From positions 1 to 64,000 of IMG/VR virus record IMGVR_UViG_3300042922_000600: 64,000 bases of DNA, one strand, 5' to 3'. Positions 32,930-43,082 of the stretch are shown here, one piece after another. The position numbers were made by a program, and so were the translations under genes. Numbering within the stretch: the first letter of the stretch is position 1; every line of letters begins with the position of its first letter. The notes under the pieces were generated by a model. The model saw only the letters and a program-made list of their open reading frames with translations. It was not told where the DNA came from and made no database searches. Source of the DNA: a virus.

Positions 32930-35900
32930 ATGAATTATGGTAATTTCTTTGAAGAACTATTAAAGTCAGGCAAGAATTTTAACGCATACGGAATATCTTT
33001 TCAAGGCGGCTACGACAATTCATACTCATTTTCCTTCCTGCCCACGGCCCTTTGGAAATACCTTTATTTTGCATACTTACCATTTGAAGAGAGGGTGGGG
33101 GACGTATTCAACGGAATGCTACTACTGGATAGAAACATAGAAATTGAAGCCATTGGCAGGCAATGGGGGATGATGTTAGATAGAATGAACGGCAAAGAAA
33201 CCAAGCTTGGGCATAGTCTTATGTCGAAGAACAATGACAGGCTAGCACGCACCCACAATGCTTTGCTGACAGATAAATCCAAACTATCCGAAATTTTTAA
33301 TGTTCTGCACGCTACTAAAATGAAGGAAGTACAGAACGAGCTCCTTAAACAGGCAATAAAAACGGAAGGTGCATTTAGCTTACCCCTTATGGGAACACTG
33401 GAGCTGGACAGAATTAAGGCTTGTATGGGCTATGTAAACAGCACTGGGTTGCCCATGTTAGTAATAAATAGGGTATTATACATCAGCAGGATGTTGGAGC
33501 TCGGAAAATTAAATTTTGCCCACGTAGATAAGGGTATTGATGGTATAGAAAAATCAAATGCGGAATTGATAGTACAACGTATCAAGTGGCAAAACTTATT
33601 TAGAGGGCTACAGGAAATCTTGCTTACTCATATTGAGAAATCTGGAAGGCTTAAAGTTACAGAAATTATGGAGGATGCCCTGATAAGTGGATTGAGTGCG
33701 ACTGTAGACGGGGTGGTGTTAAATGAATTCTTAGAGTACCTCAATGGTGCTACTGCAAGTAATACGGAAATATTTGTTCCAACCACTAATATGGAATTGG
33801 GAGCTTACCCGGAAAAGGAAATGGGAACCTTACTGGGCCTAGAAAATCCTGGGGAAATAATTAAGCATCTACAATATATAGGGAAGGGCCTATTGGGCTC
33901 AAGTGAGTTAAAAAATGCACATATAGAACATGAGAACTATACAGGCTCCTGCAATATGAGAGAGGCTAAGCTGAGTGTAATTGGCTGGGTTGAGCGAGCA
34001 CTGTACCAATTGATAGTGGATGATATCTCATATGGCTTGGAGGGTGAAAGTGAGGCTACACTAATCAAGGATATGTACTCACTGCAGGCAGAAGGGGAAG
34101 AATTTATTTTATCCACTTATACAGGAATTAGTAAGTCAGAGCGTGAGCTTGCCTTAGGGGACATAGACGTGGGCACCATAGAGCAGTGGGTTGATGCAAT
34201 TACTGAGTTATTAATTCTAGACAGTGGGACCGACAGAGAGATAAAATTAGACAGACTGATTGACTCCTACATGAGCACAATTAGGGAAATTTTGAAGACT
34301 CATCAAGTGTCAGCTGAGCTAAGATATACAAGACAGGTATTTACAGGCAGGGAAATGATGGGACTGTACAGGAAATTTAAAGACTCCACTGTACCACAGG
34401 GATTGGATAGGTATTTAAAGTTCGGAAAGGAATTTACTATACAGAAATACCTACACAGTGCCACAGTGTTGATGAGGGAGACGATAATAAACCTACCCCC
34501 GAGCAAGCTGGCTAAATCGCTTAAGGATATGTCAGTACTGCAATCTGGTGTACTTAGCACGGAAGTAAAATCAATATTTCAGGAATTGCTGGCAAGGTCT
34601 TACATGCTGTCAAAGGAACAAAAAGGCATTATAAATTCCAAAATTGCAGGCTATGATTTCTCAAATAAAATGCCATATATCATACGTGGCATGCTTACGG
34701 GGGACACAGAGATTAAGAAATTCACACAGGCCAAGCCATTCGAATTGCTTGATAAAACGCTTAGGCAACTAATAGCACAAGAAGGATTAAAGGATTCATC
34801 CACCGTGGAGCAGAAGGAACTGTTTATTGATTACTCGATGTACCATTTGGATGATAAACTAAAAAAAGAAATTGCACGTCTAGACCTAGAATATCAGTCG
34901 GATAGCAAAGATAGAGATGCTTTACTTCAAGAATTTCTTATGGAGTTTGAAAGGCAGATGGTGGAGATGCGGATTGTTAACAGACTGCATCAATTGACAA
35001 GAAAAGAAAAAGACTCCGTATGTATTAAGGACCCAGTTGAGTTGGAGAAACAGTCCAGAGACATTGACCTCATAAGAGACAGTAATAGAGTTCTAAAGTC
35101 TTGGAGAAAGCTATACATAATGCATATAGGCGCCCAGTTTAGGCAGTTAACTCAAATAGATAGAACACACATCGGGCATGCGGATAGGGGACCACGTGAA
35201 TTGCTTAATTTAGTAATCTTGTTGCAACTTAACCAAAAGCTGAGAGAGGCAGATGGTGGGGGTCGACTCATAACCGTAGTGGATGACGGAGAGTATTTGA
35301 TAGACCTAATTGAAATGCAGGAGCGCCTAGATAAGTTAGACAAGCCCGCACCACAAATTAGGAACTTGATACACGGAATTGAGGTGGAGGAAAAAGAGCT
35401 CTTGCGTTTAAGCATAGACAAACTCCTGCAGGGCTCCAAGGAAAGACTTACATTTGTGGACAAAATCTACCAACTATCGGACGATAAAAGAGAGCTGGTG
35501 TCTGTATTCCATGAACTACTTTTGGAACGTGACGGAACAGAGGAACTGTACCAACTTGGGCAGGAGCTGGTGGAGAAAATAAAGAACGGGTTAACTTTGG
35601 ATGATGCAGAGTTGGATAAGCTAAAGGAAGTCACAGTGGAAATTGGGTTCCTATTTGATGAGATGTACAGAAGGTGGTACTTTATGCCCAGCGATGGTCC
35701 ATACGATGACCCGCTTGTACCAAATGAGAATTGGGACTACATAAATAACCCAATAAATGGGTTTATGGAAGACCCCTTACCGGGAAAGGAGGAGGGCAGG
35801 GGTAGAGTCCTTGTTGATTTGGATATACTCAAAAATGTAATAGATTTCATGGAGCTACTGTTTAGAACAAATTTATCCGGATACGCAGGGTGTACGCCGG

Positions 35901-36277
35901 AACAAGCAATAAAGCATTTTATAACAGCAATGTTTGATTGGCTCGACCATCAAATACCGGACACAGAGGATAAAATTCCAGAGTTTTACCCAGACGACTA
36001 TGATAGATACAACAATCCAAACATGGAGGGTAGGCAGGACTATTGGAAAATATTTAGACACGTAAGATGGTATTCTGAAGGTATTTTAAATAATATAACG
36101 GAATCCGAGAAAACGGGCTTAAAGGGGGCTAAATATGTAAGAAGCATTATTGATAAAATGATTGAGTATTACAAGAGCCACCACTCGGATGAAGACTTAA
36201 AGCTTGACAAATTTAAAGGCTTTAGGAGAAGAAGTATTCAAAAGAGTAATAAACTATTAAAAAAGGAGGAAATATAA
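32930..36277 (+). CDS. Very large helical virion protein (1115 aa)
   Basis: Longest gene in the window. Largely helical, charged and Leu-rich, with no signal peptide and no recognised enzymatic motif. ATG at 32930 follows AGGGAGG. The C-terminus is strongly basic. Its place among fibre genes suggests a large tail or host-contact component, but it could also be an ejected protein. No homologue is recognised from the sequence alone. Confidence 0.65.
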   Translation: MNYGNFFEELLKSGKNFNAYGISFQGGYDNSYSFSFLPTALWKYLYFAYLPFEERVGDVFNGMLLLDRNIEIEAIGRQWGMMLDRMNGKETKLGHSLMSKNNDRLARTHNALLTDKSKLSEIFNVLHATKMKEVQNELLKQAIKTEGAFSLPLMGTLELDRIKACMGYVNSTGLPMLVINRVLYISRMLELGKLNFAHVDKGIDGIEKSNAELIVQRIKWQNLFRGLQEILLTHIEKSGRLKVTEIMEDALISGLSATVDGVVLNEFLEYLNGATASNTEIFVPTTNMELGAYPEKEMGTLLGLENPGEIIKHLQYIGKGLLGSSELKNAHIEHENYTGSCNMREAKLSVIGWVERALYQLIVDDISYGLEGESEATLIKDMYSLQAEGEEFILSTYTGISKSERELALGDIDVGTIEQWVDAITELLILDSGTDREIKLDRLIDSYMSTIREILKTHQVSAELRYTRQVFTGREMMGLYRKFKDSTVPQGLDRYLKFGKEFTIQKYLHSATVLMRETIINLPPSKLAKSLKDMSVLQSGVLSTEVKSIFQELLARSYMLSKEQKGIINSKIAGYDFSNKMPYIIRGMLTGDTEIKKFTQAKPFELLDKTLRQLIAQEGLKDSSTVEQKELFIDYSMYHLDDKLKKEIARLDLEYQSDSKDRDALLQEFLMEFERQMVEMRIVNRLHQLTRKEKDSVCIKDPVELEKQSRDIDLIRDSNRVLKSWRKLYIMHIGAQFRQLTQIDRTHIGHADRGPRELLNLVILLQLNQKLREADGGGRLITVVDDGEYLIDLIEMQERLDKLDKPAPQIRNLIHGIEVEEKELLRLSIDKLLQGSKERLTFVDKIYQLSDDKRELVSVFHELLLERDGTEELYQLGQELVEKIKNGLTLDDAELDKLKEVTVEIGFLFDEMYRRWYFMPSDGPYDDPLVPNENWDYINNPINGFMEDPLPGKEEGRGRVLVDLDILKNVIDFMELLFRTNLSGYAGCTPEQAIKHFITAMFDWLDHQIPDTEDKIPEFYPDDYDRYNNPNMEGRQDYWKIFRHVRWYSEGILNNITESEKTGLKGAKYVRSIIDKMIEYYKSHHSDEDLKLDKFKGFRRRSIQKSNKLLKKEEI

Positions 36278-36278
36278 C

Positions 36279-36587
36279 ATGCCAGTTGAGTACAGAAGAG
36301 TAAAGAATTTTGGTGTATATGTTCAAATGAACTACACTGTGGAGTCTGGTGGAGAGGAAAATTTCTTTTACTATGGCGGGGACATAATGGATTCTATGCC
36401 CGGAGCACCATACTCCAATAAAATGGTTGGTACAGGCTCAGAGCATTGGAAATTAGTAGCTGAGATTGACTCGATTGTTGACGCAATTCGAGAAGTTAAA
36501 AAGCAGGTTGCATTGGGACATACATTCCAACGTATTAAGTTGGAGCAAAGAGTGCAATTAGATGAGAATTTTGAAATTGTGGTATAA
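36279..36587 (+). CDS. Small virion protein, paralogue 1 (102 aa)
   Basis: ATG at 36279 follows AAAGGAGG. It shares its layout with the next protein: an MP..R+VK.F.VY start, a GTGxEHW motif near the middle, EIDS, and a terminal .QRIKL...V..+..FEI pattern. A tandem duplication is the simplest explanation. Confidence 0.7.
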   Translation: MPVEYRRVKNFGVYVQMNYTVESGGEENFFYYGGDIMDSMPGAPYSNKMVGTGSEHWKLVAEIDSIVDAIREVKKQVALGHTFQRIKLEQRVQLDENFEIVV

Positions 36588-36601
36588 AGGAGGAATACAG
36601 T

Positions 36602-36907
36602 ATGCCAGCACATAGAAAGGTAAAACAGTTTGCAGTATATTTGAGAACCCACTTTGTTGATACGAGTGGCGACCAAACAGTGTATACCTATTTTGGTGGT
36701 ACCGTTTATACTTCAGAGAGAGTAGATGGTACCTATAATACAATGAATGGAACAGGAAAAGAGCATTGGAGAAACGTTTTGGAAACTGACTCACTTGATG
36801 AGGCAGTTGGTAAAGTCAGGGAGTTGATGGACGAAGGACACCCACTCTCAATGATTCATTTAAACAGAACTGTCAATATGGAGCAGTACTTTAAAATACT
36901 TTCATAG
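36602..36907 (+). CDS. Small virion protein, paralogue 2 (101 aa)
   Basis: ATG at 36602 follows AAGGAGG. It contains GTGKEHWRNV and ETDS, which align with GTGSEHWKLV and EIDS of the preceding gene. Size, spacing and layout match, so these two genes are tandem paralogues. Function unknown. Confidence 0.7.
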   Translation: MPAHRKVKQFAVYLRTHFVDTSGDQTVYTYFGGTVYTSERVDGTYNTMNGTGKEHWRNVLETDSLDEAVGKVRELMDEGHPLSMIHLNRTVNMEQYFKILS

Positions 36908-36933
36908 AGATATAAACAGAGAGGAGAGATAAT

Positions 36934-38046
36934 ATGCCCAAGCTTAATAAAGTTTTAAATGGACTAATGTTTATAGACGACTTTAATTCAACATCATTAG
37001 GGATGGAATATACCTTATCCTCCTCCGACCCAGAAAGATATTCTTTAACGGAAAGACCTGGATTTCTTAGACTTAAGCATGGGGAAGACACATTCTTAGT
37101 GCTGTTGGATACACCAGATACCGACTTTGTATTTGAAATATCCAACAGCTACTTGCCCGCATTGGAATCGGATTTTTCCGGCATAGTTGCATGGAAAAGT
37201 ATGGATGACTATGTGGAATTATTGGAATGGTATGATACAAGCCAGGACACTGCAATAACTTATCCCTACATGAGACTTGAAAAAGTGGGGCTTTCCTACA
37301 CAGGATATGGTAGCCAGGATGGCAGTACATGGTCTTTGATTGGGACCATAAAGATGGTTGGAGCGGGTAAGATAGGGTTAGTAATAAATGGGCCCTTGGA
37401 AGAGGAAAGCGTTCCATTTGACGTGGACTATGTAAAACTATTTAGAAACAAGTATCTGCAGGTAACTAATCTTAACACAGGTTATGTGGTGCAACTACTT
37501 TCCATCACTTCTGATTTACTAGAAGAAGTTATTGTGGGAGCTGAGAATGGTGCAAAAGTGGATTTAACCAATTATCTATGTCCCTTTGATGCCAACTTAA
37601 GAATCGTTAATGCCTTGGGAGAGGAACTTCTATATTCCGAAATACAAGTACAGCAGGGTGATATTTATTATTATGGAGACGTTCTTGACGTCTACCGCAT
37701 AACGGATGAGGGGGAGGAACTGTTACTACCCACTCAGGACATTTCTCTTGGTACAATGTCCAATGGCAACATAGCAAAGAAATTTAGAATTCATAACAGT
37801 ACGCCAAACACCTTCCATAATATATCGGTGGGTGCAGTGCAGTATGATACCAATTTTGGCTACCAATGGGTTACACTTGCTGAAGATGTGGCAGGCGTGG
37901 CGGGTGCATTTGTAAATCCTGTGGAGCTGGGTGACCTACCTAGTGGGGAATCCAAATACTTTTGGGTTAAGGTAACACGAGACACAAATCATTTAACTGC
38001 ATCTGTAGACCCATACAGGTTTGCTTTAATTGTAATGAATGATTAG
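36934..38046 (+). CDS. Lectin-like virion protein (370 aa)
   Basis: ATG at 36934 follows GAGGAGAG. Residues about 10-175 resemble the concanavalin-like beta-sandwich of GH43-type C-terminal domains (DUF1349-like): FIDDFNSTSLG, YSLTERPGFLRLK, VAWKSMDDYVELLEWYD and YTGYGSQDGSTWSLIG. The C-terminal part is another beta domain. It is a candidate carbohydrate-binding, receptor-recognition protein of the tail. Confidence 0.7.
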   Translation: MPKLNKVLNGLMFIDDFNSTSLGMEYTLSSSDPERYSLTERPGFLRLKHGEDTFLVLLDTPDTDFVFEISNSYLPALESDFSGIVAWKSMDDYVELLEWYDTSQDTAITYPYMRLEKVGLSYTGYGSQDGSTWSLIGTIKMVGAGKIGLVINGPLEEESVPFDVDYVKLFRNKYLQVTNLNTGYVVQLLSITSDLLEEVIVGAENGAKVDLTNYLCPFDANLRIVNALGEELLYSEIQVQQGDIYYYGDVLDVYRITDEGEELLLPTQDISLGTMSNGNIAKKFRIHNSTPNTFHNISVGAVQYDTNFGYQWVTLAEDVAGVAGAFVNPVELGDLPSGESKYFWVKVTRDTNHLTASVDPYRFALIVMND

Positions 38047-38061
38047 TAAGGGGGTGATTTA

Positions 38062-38940
38062 ATGGGTGGCAGTAATTTAAGAATGTCCCAGAAGCAGACA
38101 AATTTAATAGATGGCGACCACCGTAGACTGTTTGGAAGGACTGCGGCAGAGCAACACCCAATGGATGCCATATACAGACTTTTGGATAAAAAGCCACTAC
38201 CAGATGTATTGGACGAAATTAGGGCAATGGGGAGTAACTTAGTATTTGAGTATTTCCCAACTGTAACTCAAGGTCAGACAACTATAATGCTTACCGACTT
38301 TTCCTACAATCCAGTTCTGGACAAATTGCTGGTTATAAAGAATGGGATGTTTGTTTTTGAGGGCATTGAAGAGGATTACATCCAATCAACCGAGACGGCG
38401 CTCACGTTCAACTACCCTCTTAATTCAGGCGATAAGGTGTTTGTAATTTTAGGGGGTACACTAACTAGCGAAACGTTTGGAAGTGTGGTACACGATGGAA
38501 TTATAAAGTTTACACAGCTAAAAGACGTACCCAATAACTACAGCGGTATGTCTGGGAAGGTTGCTACGGTGTCCGACAATGAACTTGGAATTGTGTTTAG
38601 AACAGCAAGTGCAAACACTGCATTGACTGAGGTAAATGGTAGCCAGTTTGTTGCAAATGCGGGTTCCTATGTTGGTTGGTTACAATTTGTTCCTATGGGG
38701 ATGATAAAGGGCATTAGGCTAACACCAGCAGATGGCTATGTAGGGCAATTTGAACTAAAGATTAAAACAAAAGATTCCGGTGGTAAGTGGGTTTATGCAT
38801 CTGGATTAGTGGACAATATTTTGTGGGATATAATGGACATACCATTCATTGATGAATCCGGTAGTAACTCCATTTATATAGAAATAAGCAACAATGGCAA
38901 TGACACAACTTTTGAATTACAAATTTATGTTATCGAATAA
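38062..38940 (+). CDS. Tail fibre-like protein (292 aa)
   Basis: ATG at 38062 follows GGGGGTG. The N-terminal segment IDGDHRRLFGRTAAEQHPMD and following helix look like a trimerising or attachment module, and the rest is beta-rich. It resembles fibre proteins of Firmicutes phages in layout. No catalytic residues are visible. Confidence 0.6.
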   Translation: MGGSNLRMSQKQTNLIDGDHRRLFGRTAAEQHPMDAIYRLLDKKPLPDVLDEIRAMGSNLVFEYFPTVTQGQTTIMLTDFSYNPVLDKLLVIKNGMFVFEGIEEDYIQSTETALTFNYPLNSGDKVFVILGGTLTSETFGSVVHDGIIKFTQLKDVPNNYSGMSGKVATVSDNELGIVFRTASANTALTEVNGSQFVANAGSYVGWLQFVPMGMIKGIRLTPADGYVGQFELKIKTKDSGGKWVYASGLVDNILWDIMDIPFIDESGSNSIYIEISNNGNDTTFELQIYVIE

Positions 38941-38954
38941 AGGAGGAATGTAAT

Positions 38955-39488
38955 ATGGCATCTTTACCACCAATCGTACAGTGGTGGAATGAAGCAGAAA
39001 CTGCCCAACAGGCGCAATGGGACGCCGGGGTTGTAGATGCAGGTAGTGATAGTATACCTACCGTATTCCACGTATGGAACAATAGAGCTGGAGTATCAGC
39101 TGTAGCAGACATGATAAACGTTGATTTGACCGTAAGGGACATAAATGGTCAGACTACAGACTTAAGGGTAGCAGGACAAACAGAGGCAATTGTGTCCGCC
39201 CAATTCTTTGATAGTGCTAAATTAGCAGGTGCAGGACAGTGGGGAGCTATTAATGACACGACAGGACTTTGGGAGGGTGACTATTGGAGGTCACTAAGAC
39301 ATGATGATGCCTGCCCAGTGATTTCCTGTGCAGGTGACCAACGTACAATTTTAGGACAAGCCAACACAGGAAATGTTAACACAGACAAAGGAAACTATGC
39401 TAAAATAAAATTAAAGTTATATGCAAAGCCTACTGCCGGTGCAGGACAGGTGGACTGGTTAACTAGAATAAGTTACCAATATCAATAA
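38955..39488 (+). CDS. Virion hypothetical protein (177 aa)
   Basis: ATG at 38955 follows AAAGGAGG. It is rich in Ala, Gly and Trp and beta-rich. No family is recognised. Lies within the fibre cluster. Confidence 0.6.
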   Translation: MASLPPIVQWWNEAETAQQAQWDAGVVDAGSDSIPTVFHVWNNRAGVSAVADMINVDLTVRDINGQTTDLRVAGQTEAIVSAQFFDSAKLAGAGQWGAINDTTGLWEGDYWRSLRHDDACPVISCAGDQRTILGQANTGNVNTDKGNYAKIKLKLYAKPTAGAGQVDWLTRISYQYQ

Positions 39489-39502
39489 GGGAGGTGCTGT
39501 TA

Positions 39503-40246
39503 GTGAATTGGGTAGCACATATGAAGGATGGTACAGTTGTTAAGGAATCGGAAGAGATACACTTTGGCATGCTTGACATGGAGGATGTGGAAAAATTTAG
39601 AATTACAGAGTCTGGTGGTAGCATAGCAGTACCGTTTTCCAGCGACAGTGGAATTATCCGATTCACTAACTTGGACCTACAGCAGATACAGGCATTGGAT
39701 GACAAGGCACAACTGACGTTTATATTTGACAAGAAGAATGGGTTTTTTAAATTGGATAAAGAGTCTTTACAACTTTATGACACGATTATGCTAAAGGATA
39801 AAACTGCCTATTACTTTATAGAGTTTGACCAGTCGGGTATTTTTAACGTAAATGGGGAAATTCTGTTTGCAGGATTTGAATATGAGGGGCAGGCAATTGA
39901 ATTCAAGGAACAACCCCCCTACAATAGCATAATCCAATATGCGAATGGGCTCTCAGAAATAAGGATGAGGGGTAGTAAGCCAATCAACAAGAATGAAAAG
40001 ACGCTTAACTATGTCATAGGCTACACAAAAGAGCATAAGCACAAAGATTTAACATTCAATTTAAAATATGAGATTGTGTATGACCTGATGAATAGATGTG
40101 TAATGCTGGACTTAATTATATGCTGTAATAAGGGCATTTCCGGTAAGATATTTTTATCCTATGGGGGCAAAGTATCCTCCATACCCGTTAAGTTAACGGA
40201 AAATAGTCCAATGCAAACTAAAAGAGTCTTGAGTGTGATAGGATAA
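39503..40246 (+). CDS. Virion hypothetical protein (247 aa)
   Basis: GTG at 39503 follows GGGAGGTG, whereas the GTG at 39494 lies inside that site. Beta-rich with a Cys pair (CCN) near the C-terminus. No family is recognised. Confidence 0.6.
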   Translation: MNWVAHMKDGTVVKESEEIHFGMLDMEDVEKFRITESGGSIAVPFSSDSGIIRFTNLDLQQIQALDDKAQLTFIFDKKNGFFKLDKESLQLYDTIMLKDKTAYYFIEFDQSGIFNVNGEILFAGFEYEGQAIEFKEQPPYNSIIQYANGLSEIRMRGSKPINKNEKTLNYVIGYTKEHKHKDLTFNLKYEIVYDLMNRCVMLDLIICCNKGISGKIFLSYGGKVSSIPVKLTENSPMQTKRVLSVIG

Positions 40247-40260
40247 AGTGAGGTGAGTAC

Positions 40261-41286
40261 ATGGCAGTAATTGGGCAATCTCTACCAAACCCGGAAGCCG
40301 GATGGAGGAGATATCAGGAAACTGAAAAAACTATAAGCTATGAGGGAGCAACATTTACATCTGGATTCGGGTGTTACTACGTTGCTAATATGACAAGTTC
40401 AATTTTTGTAAAATTCAATTTCATTGGGGACAAGTTGAGGTTACTTGGCAGGCGTTCCACAAATAGATGTACCAACAGCCTAGTAATTGATGGGATGTTA
40501 ATTGATACGTTTACACAGTGGGACGCCAGCTTGGTTGAGATTGGATTGGATTATGAGCTGTTAAACCTACCTTATGGAGAGCATAGCGTCATAATATCTG
40601 GAGATGGAACAGGTGCATATTACTTCAATGCTATAGATATAGATGTAAATGGTGCGTTATTCCCTCACAGAGAAATCACACCATCAGTAAACAGTGCGGT
40701 CATAGTTGACCCCAATTACCCAAATGATAGCTTCTACGGACAGCCATTGCATATGAACAGCACCTCTATTATACTATGGAAGCCAGAAGTAGCGGGCAGT
40801 GGTTATTTGGAGCAGTTTATGGCAAAATTAGGCTTAGCACAGTTGCAGGCGGCTGGCAGTATTAAAGTGGGTAAGATAGCTGAACCATGGGACTTGGATA
40901 CAGTAACCTACACTAATTGCCCTAATATAATTCTACCAAGAACTATTGAGTTTCTTGAGGGCAGTGTTTTGGAGTTTGATTTATCTGATGTGTACGGATT
41001 GTATGGTATTGCTTTATGGGGCAATGAGTTCCTTGTGAGCACCATTACTCACTCAGCGGAGTGGGTGCCCACTCGAATGCTTCTACCCGAGAAGATTCAT
41101 GCCCGTAAAGTTATTTCCTTGAACTGGTTACCCATTTTAACGGACGAGTTCTTTAGAGGACTTGCGTTAAAGCGGGATGGGGTAGAAATTTTTGAGACGT
41201 CCGATGTAGAGATTACATCATTTCTGGATGAGACGGTTTCACCCAACACCAATTACACATATGAAATTGAAGTGACATTAAGTTAA
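40261..41286 (+). CDS. Beta-sandwich carbohydrate-binding-like virion protein (341 aa)
   Basis: ATG at 40261 follows GAGGTGAG. Residues about 1-135 resemble a galactose-binding-like domain (GDKLRLLGRRSTNRCTN, then YGEHSVIISGDGTGAYYFNAI). The C-terminal 80 residues look like a fibronectin type III-like domain. It probably binds surface sugars. Confidence 0.6.
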   Translation: MAVIGQSLPNPEAGWRRYQETEKTISYEGATFTSGFGCYYVANMTSSIFVKFNFIGDKLRLLGRRSTNRCTNSLVIDGMLIDTFTQWDASLVEIGLDYELLNLPYGEHSVIISGDGTGAYYFNAIDIDVNGALFPHREITPSVNSAVIVDPNYPNDSFYGQPLHMNSTSIILWKPEVAGSGYLEQFMAKLGLAQLQAAGSIKVGKIAEPWDLDTVTYTNCPNIILPRTIEFLEGSVLEFDLSDVYGLYGIALWGNEFLVSTITHSAEWVPTRMLLPEKIHARKVISLNWLPILTDEFFRGLALKRDGVEIFETSDVEITSFLDETVSPNTNYTYEIEVTLS

Positions 41287-41302
41287 GGGGGAGGTGAAAT
41301 AA

Positions 41303-43045
41303 ATGGCTACTATAACAAGCGTCTATCTATCAAGAACGAGTATATGGTACAAGGATACTCAAGGAATAGAGTTTAGCTTCATTGCCGAGGGCCCAGTTGG
41401 GGTTGGGATAAAATATCGTATACTAATAAATGGTGTGGAGCTTCAGAGTAACAATGAATTCTCTGAGCCCCCACTTAATATAAGTACTACTATACCACCG
41501 GATTACTTGAATATTATAGACAATTTAGTGAGGCTGGAGATAGATTCTGAGGATAGTGTTAATACATTCTTTGAACACCTAATTGTAAAAGAGGACATAA
41601 ACACACCAGTCTTCCGCAGGCAGTTTGATTTTAAAGAAGATTACATGGACCATGAAAACATTGAAGTAATAAGCGGGCAAGGAATATCCATCATAAATGT
41701 GGGTGAGGCGGAGTTTTCAATAGAAATTCCGACTGACACACGGAGTAAATTGAAGGGGATTGACCTAGTTGAGTCACCAGGCAGTTTGTCCCTGATTCCG
41801 GTGATGTCCTCCAATGTGCAGGGTGGGTATGAGGTTAGTGCCAGCAGTGTATACAGTACCACTTACCCAGCATGGAAGGCCTTTAATGGGCTCTACACCA
41901 CTGACGCTGATTCCTGGACATCCGCCAACACTGCGTGGACGCCCCAATGGCTAATGATGAAACTACCCTACCCCCAACTTGCATTGAAGTATGGACTGCT
42001 TGGTCCCGCTACTGCCGGACATGCACCCAAGGCGTGGAGATTGGAAGGCTCACAAGACGGTATAGTGTGGGACATTCTAGACACTAGAGTAAACATTCCA
42101 ATTCCTGTTACGGGTGTATGGGTGGATTATGGAATAAAAAATCCAGGCTCCTATTTATACTACCGACTGTTCATAGTAGAAAAGAACGGAGCAGTCAACT
42201 ACGTGAGGGTGGGTGAGTTTCGACTAATTGGGACCAAACTGCAATACACGGACGCATTGGGGGCCGGGTCTAAGGTTAGATTTTTAATTTCTTTGGACGG
42301 TGTTACTTATAAAACACTCATCAATGGGCAGTGGAGCATAGTACCAAAACAAGAAATACTTAACTCGGGCCTGCACAATTTTGAGCTTTTATCAGTAACG
42401 GCAGAGCAATGGAGAGCACTTTCGGCGACTTTATTTTTAGGCAGATTTATACTACTATGTGGAATGTATAATGAGCGAGAAAACGACCCCCTGTTGCATG
42501 AGATTTCAGTAACGTTTGATGAAGTGTCAGTGGAAACGTCAGCCGGCCTGCAAATAACTACTCCAGAGGAAGGATTTAAAAAGAGTTTAGACGTTGGGTC
42601 ACAGACTTATACACTAACACTGGAAACTGGAATGGCATTTGACGATGTAAGCGTGGACTATGATATGTACACCACACCGGATAGAATAAAGCTTCGCCCC
42701 TTGAGTTTTGGTACGTTGGTAGGTGGTCACCAATCCAGTGTGATGGCAGTGGAAGTCGTAAGTGGTTATGAGACTGAGGACTTTGATGTAGAGTTAAGTG
42801 TGGCAAAGGATGGCAGAGCTGGAATACAACAGGGAAACTATGTGCTTTTGGATGACTCCATTATTCCAGAGTACCGAACCAAAATTGAGATGTCCCTTAT
42901 TGAAAATCCATTTTCTCCAATGTACCCCGTCAGGTTTAGGCTCAATGCGGGTCAAAAGAGAACTGTTTATATTAGGGTTTTGCCACAAATGGTTAACACG
43001 GGTAATGAGTTATTCCAAATAAAGTTAATAAGCAGGCCTATTTAG
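41303..43045 (+). CDS. Receptor-binding protein candidate with F5/8 type C-like domain (580 aa)
   Basis: ATG at 41303 follows GGGGAGGTG. Residues about 165-315 have the discoidin/F5-8C pattern: YEVSASSVYSTTYPAWKAFN, DSWTSAN, WRLEGSQDGIVWDILDT and YYRLFIV...VGEFRLIG. Such domains bind carbohydrates or cell-surface polymers. The flanking parts are beta domains. It is one of the best host-recognition candidates in the window. Confidence 0.72.
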   Translation: MATITSVYLSRTSIWYKDTQGIEFSFIAEGPVGVGIKYRILINGVELQSNNEFSEPPLNISTTIPPDYLNIIDNLVRLEIDSEDSVNTFFEHLIVKEDINTPVFRRQFDFKEDYMDHENIEVISGQGISIINVGEAEFSIEIPTDTRSKLKGIDLVESPGSLSLIPVMSSNVQGGYEVSASSVYSTTYPAWKAFNGLYTTDADSWTSANTAWTPQWLMMKLPYPQLALKYGLLGPATAGHAPKAWRLEGSQDGIVWDILDTRVNIPIPVTGVWVDYGIKNPGSYLYYRLFIVEKNGAVNYVRVGEFRLIGTKLQYTDALGAGSKVRFLISLDGVTYKTLINGQWSIVPKQEILNSGLHNFELLSVTAEQWRALSATLFLGRFILLCGMYNERENDPLLHEISVTFDEVSVETSAGLQITTPEEGFKKSLDVGSQTYTLTLETGMAFDDVSVDYDMYTTPDRIKLRPLSFGTLVGGHQSSVMAVEVVSGYETEDFDVELSVAKDGRAGIQQGNYVLLDDSIIPEYRTKIEMSLIENPFSPMYPVRFRLNAGQKRTVYIRVLPQMVNTGNELFQIKLISRPI

Positions 43046-43082
43046 ATGGTCCGTTTCATAAAGGAAAGTGGGGTGAATAAGA

